12,979 nucleotides of DNA, from positions 1 through 12,979 of the forward strand of contig CAYOZL010000062.1 in assembly GCA_964408435.1 (NCBI GenBank), written 5' to 3'. The notes under the pieces are model-generated. The model was not told where the DNA came from and did not search any database. It saw only the letters and a program-made list of their open reading frames with translations. This DNA comes from CAYOZL01 sp964408435 (lineage in GTDB: Bacteria > Bdellovibrionota_C > UBA2361 > SZUA-149 > CAYOZL01). Each line of letters begins with the position of its first letter. The stretch's first letter is position 1. Shown piece by piece: positions 12,254 through 12,979 of the stretch. Made by a program: the position numbers and the translations under genes.

Positions 12254-12979
12254 CTACTCTGTGCTCTGCAAATACCTCAGCGCCTCCTCATTAGAACTAA
12301 ACTTCAACCTCTGCTTACCCTCTTTCTTCCCCAACTCTAATTCTCTCTGGTCTATTTTTTGCCAATCACTATGTGTTACAATTTGCTTGTCTATTAAATC
12401 TAGTAAATCCCCTTTTGCCTCAGGCAAATCTTCTAAATCTTCCAGTAAACTCTTTACTGTCTCAACACTACAAGCCTTATTCGTTCCAATTACTCCCGAG
12501 GGCCCTCTTTTAATCCATCCAGAACAATATAAGCCCTTTATTAGTCGCCTGTCCTCATTAGTAATTCTTCCAGCTTCATTAATGTATTTTCCCCATTTAA
12601 AGGGAAGATCTTCAATACCCTTGCCTAAGTATCCAATACTTCTAAAGACCATATCTACATCTAAAAATTCAAACTCTCCTGTGCCTTTTGATTTCTGTTT
12701 TCCAGCTTCACCTTCTAGCTTATTAATTTCAAGTTTTACTCTTTCTATCCTATCTTGCCCTAAAAACTCTACAGGGCTTTTATAAAAGATAAGATGTAGC
12801 TTTTTATTATTTACTTGTGGCTTATTAGCTAGCTCTTTCAAAATTGAAAAATTAGACCTTTTAACTTTATCTGCTTGTTCAAGTTCACTTTGATTTGCTG
12901 AACTTAGCTCAAGATCCTCTTTCTTAATTACCACATCACAACCAGGAATTTGTCCTAACTCTTTTAGCTCTTTATCAGT
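12254..12979 (-). CDS. Ferredoxin-NADP+ reductase, FprA/adrenodoxin reductase type (partial, 5' end missing)
   Basis: Only the C-terminal 241 residues are in view; the frame is open to the right edge, so the start and FAD/NADP Rossmann motifs lie outside the window. The visible part begins ELKELGQIPGCDVV and continues with LHLIFYKSPVEFLGQDRIERV, FLDVDMVFRSIGY (about 105-117), and the family hallmark GLYCSGWIKRGPSGVIGTNK (149-168). It ends with the typical DWQKIDQRELELGKKEG and RLKFSSNEEALRYL tail. Proteins of this family pass electrons between NADPH and ferredoxin via FAD. A GTG at 12932-12934 could be read as a start, but the homologous residues before it show it is an internal Val codon. 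Its stop is four bases from the long inverted repeat, convergent with tgpA. Confidence 0.9.
   Translation of the reverse strand, partial: TDKELKELGQIPGCDVVIKKEDLELSSANQSELEQADKVKRSNFSILKELANKPQVNNKKLHLIFYKSPVEFLGQDRIERVKLEINKLEGEAGKQKSKGTGEFEFLDVDMVFRSIGYLGKGIEDLPFKWGKYINEAGRITNEDRRLIKGLYCSGWIKRGPSGVIGTNKACSVETVKSLLEDLEDLPEAKGDLLDLIDKQIVTHSDWQKIDQRELELGKKEGKQRLKFSSNEEALRYLQSTE

Noticed and set aside
12261..12785. 174-codon open frame on the plus strand
   Set aside because: It lies wholly antisense to the reductase gene, whose family motifs are unmistakable, and its Ser/Leu/Pro-rich translation resembles no protein.
12932..12934. GTG as the start of the reductase gene
   Set aside because: The 15 codons upstream (TDKELKELGQIPGCD) match the family, and the frame is open to the window edge, so the gene is cut by the window.

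Overview
The window is AT-rich; by eye most genes have roughly one-third G+C. It comes from a Gram-negative bacterium: it encodes a TonB-dependent outer-membrane receptor with a signal peptide, under a cobalamin riboswitch. The MoxR/DUF58/transglutaminase operon resembles the proteobacterial (Pseudomonas tgpA-type) arrangement. I cannot name the genus. Several genes have good Shine-Dalgarno sites (the dehydratase, btuB, moxR and tgpA); others (the DUF6580 gene, the Gln-rich gene, argD and the DUF58 gene) have none that is obvious.

Layout, left to right. (1) On the minus strand, a UxaA/GarD-family sugar-acid dehydratase (115-1668), richer in G+C than its neighbours, with an FNR-like inverted repeat upstream. 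(2) On the minus strand, btuB (1898-3742), ending at a strong hairpin terminator and preceded by a compact cobalamin riboswitch with a hairpin over the ribosome-binding site. (3) A divergent intergenic region (3743-4023) holding the riboswitch, a tandem hexamer array and a near-consensus Fur-type palindrome. (4) On the plus strand, a small DUF6580 membrane protein (about 4024-4584). (5) On the plus strand, a 757-residue unrecognised protein with a Gln-rich N-terminus (4740-7013). (6) On the plus strand, an ArgD-type class III aminotransferase (7062-8216) with an unusual active-site motif. (7) A second hexamer array in the opposite orientation (8236-8265). (8) On the plus strand, a three-gene operon: MoxR ATPase, DUF58 protein and TgpA-like transglutaminase (8390-12203). 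(9) A long inverted repeat at the convergent junction, whose left arm encodes the last residues of TgpA. (10) On the minus strand, the C-terminal 241 residues of an FprA/adrenodoxin-reductase-type ferredoxin-NADP+ reductase, which runs off the right edge.

How the genes work together. BtuB would bind and import corrinoids across the outer membrane, with cobalamin repressing its own uptake through the riboswitch. The divergent DUF6580 protein, with a Fur-like box at its start, is a candidate inner-membrane partner for a corrinoid or iron-linked compound; this is inference from position. MoxR, DUF58 and TgpA form a known but poorly understood module, likely a chaperone ATPase acting on membrane partners, including a periplasmic transglutaminase-fold enzyme. 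The dehydratase, the aminotransferase and the ferredoxin reductase look like independent metabolic genes. The Gln-rich protein is the main gene of unknown function.
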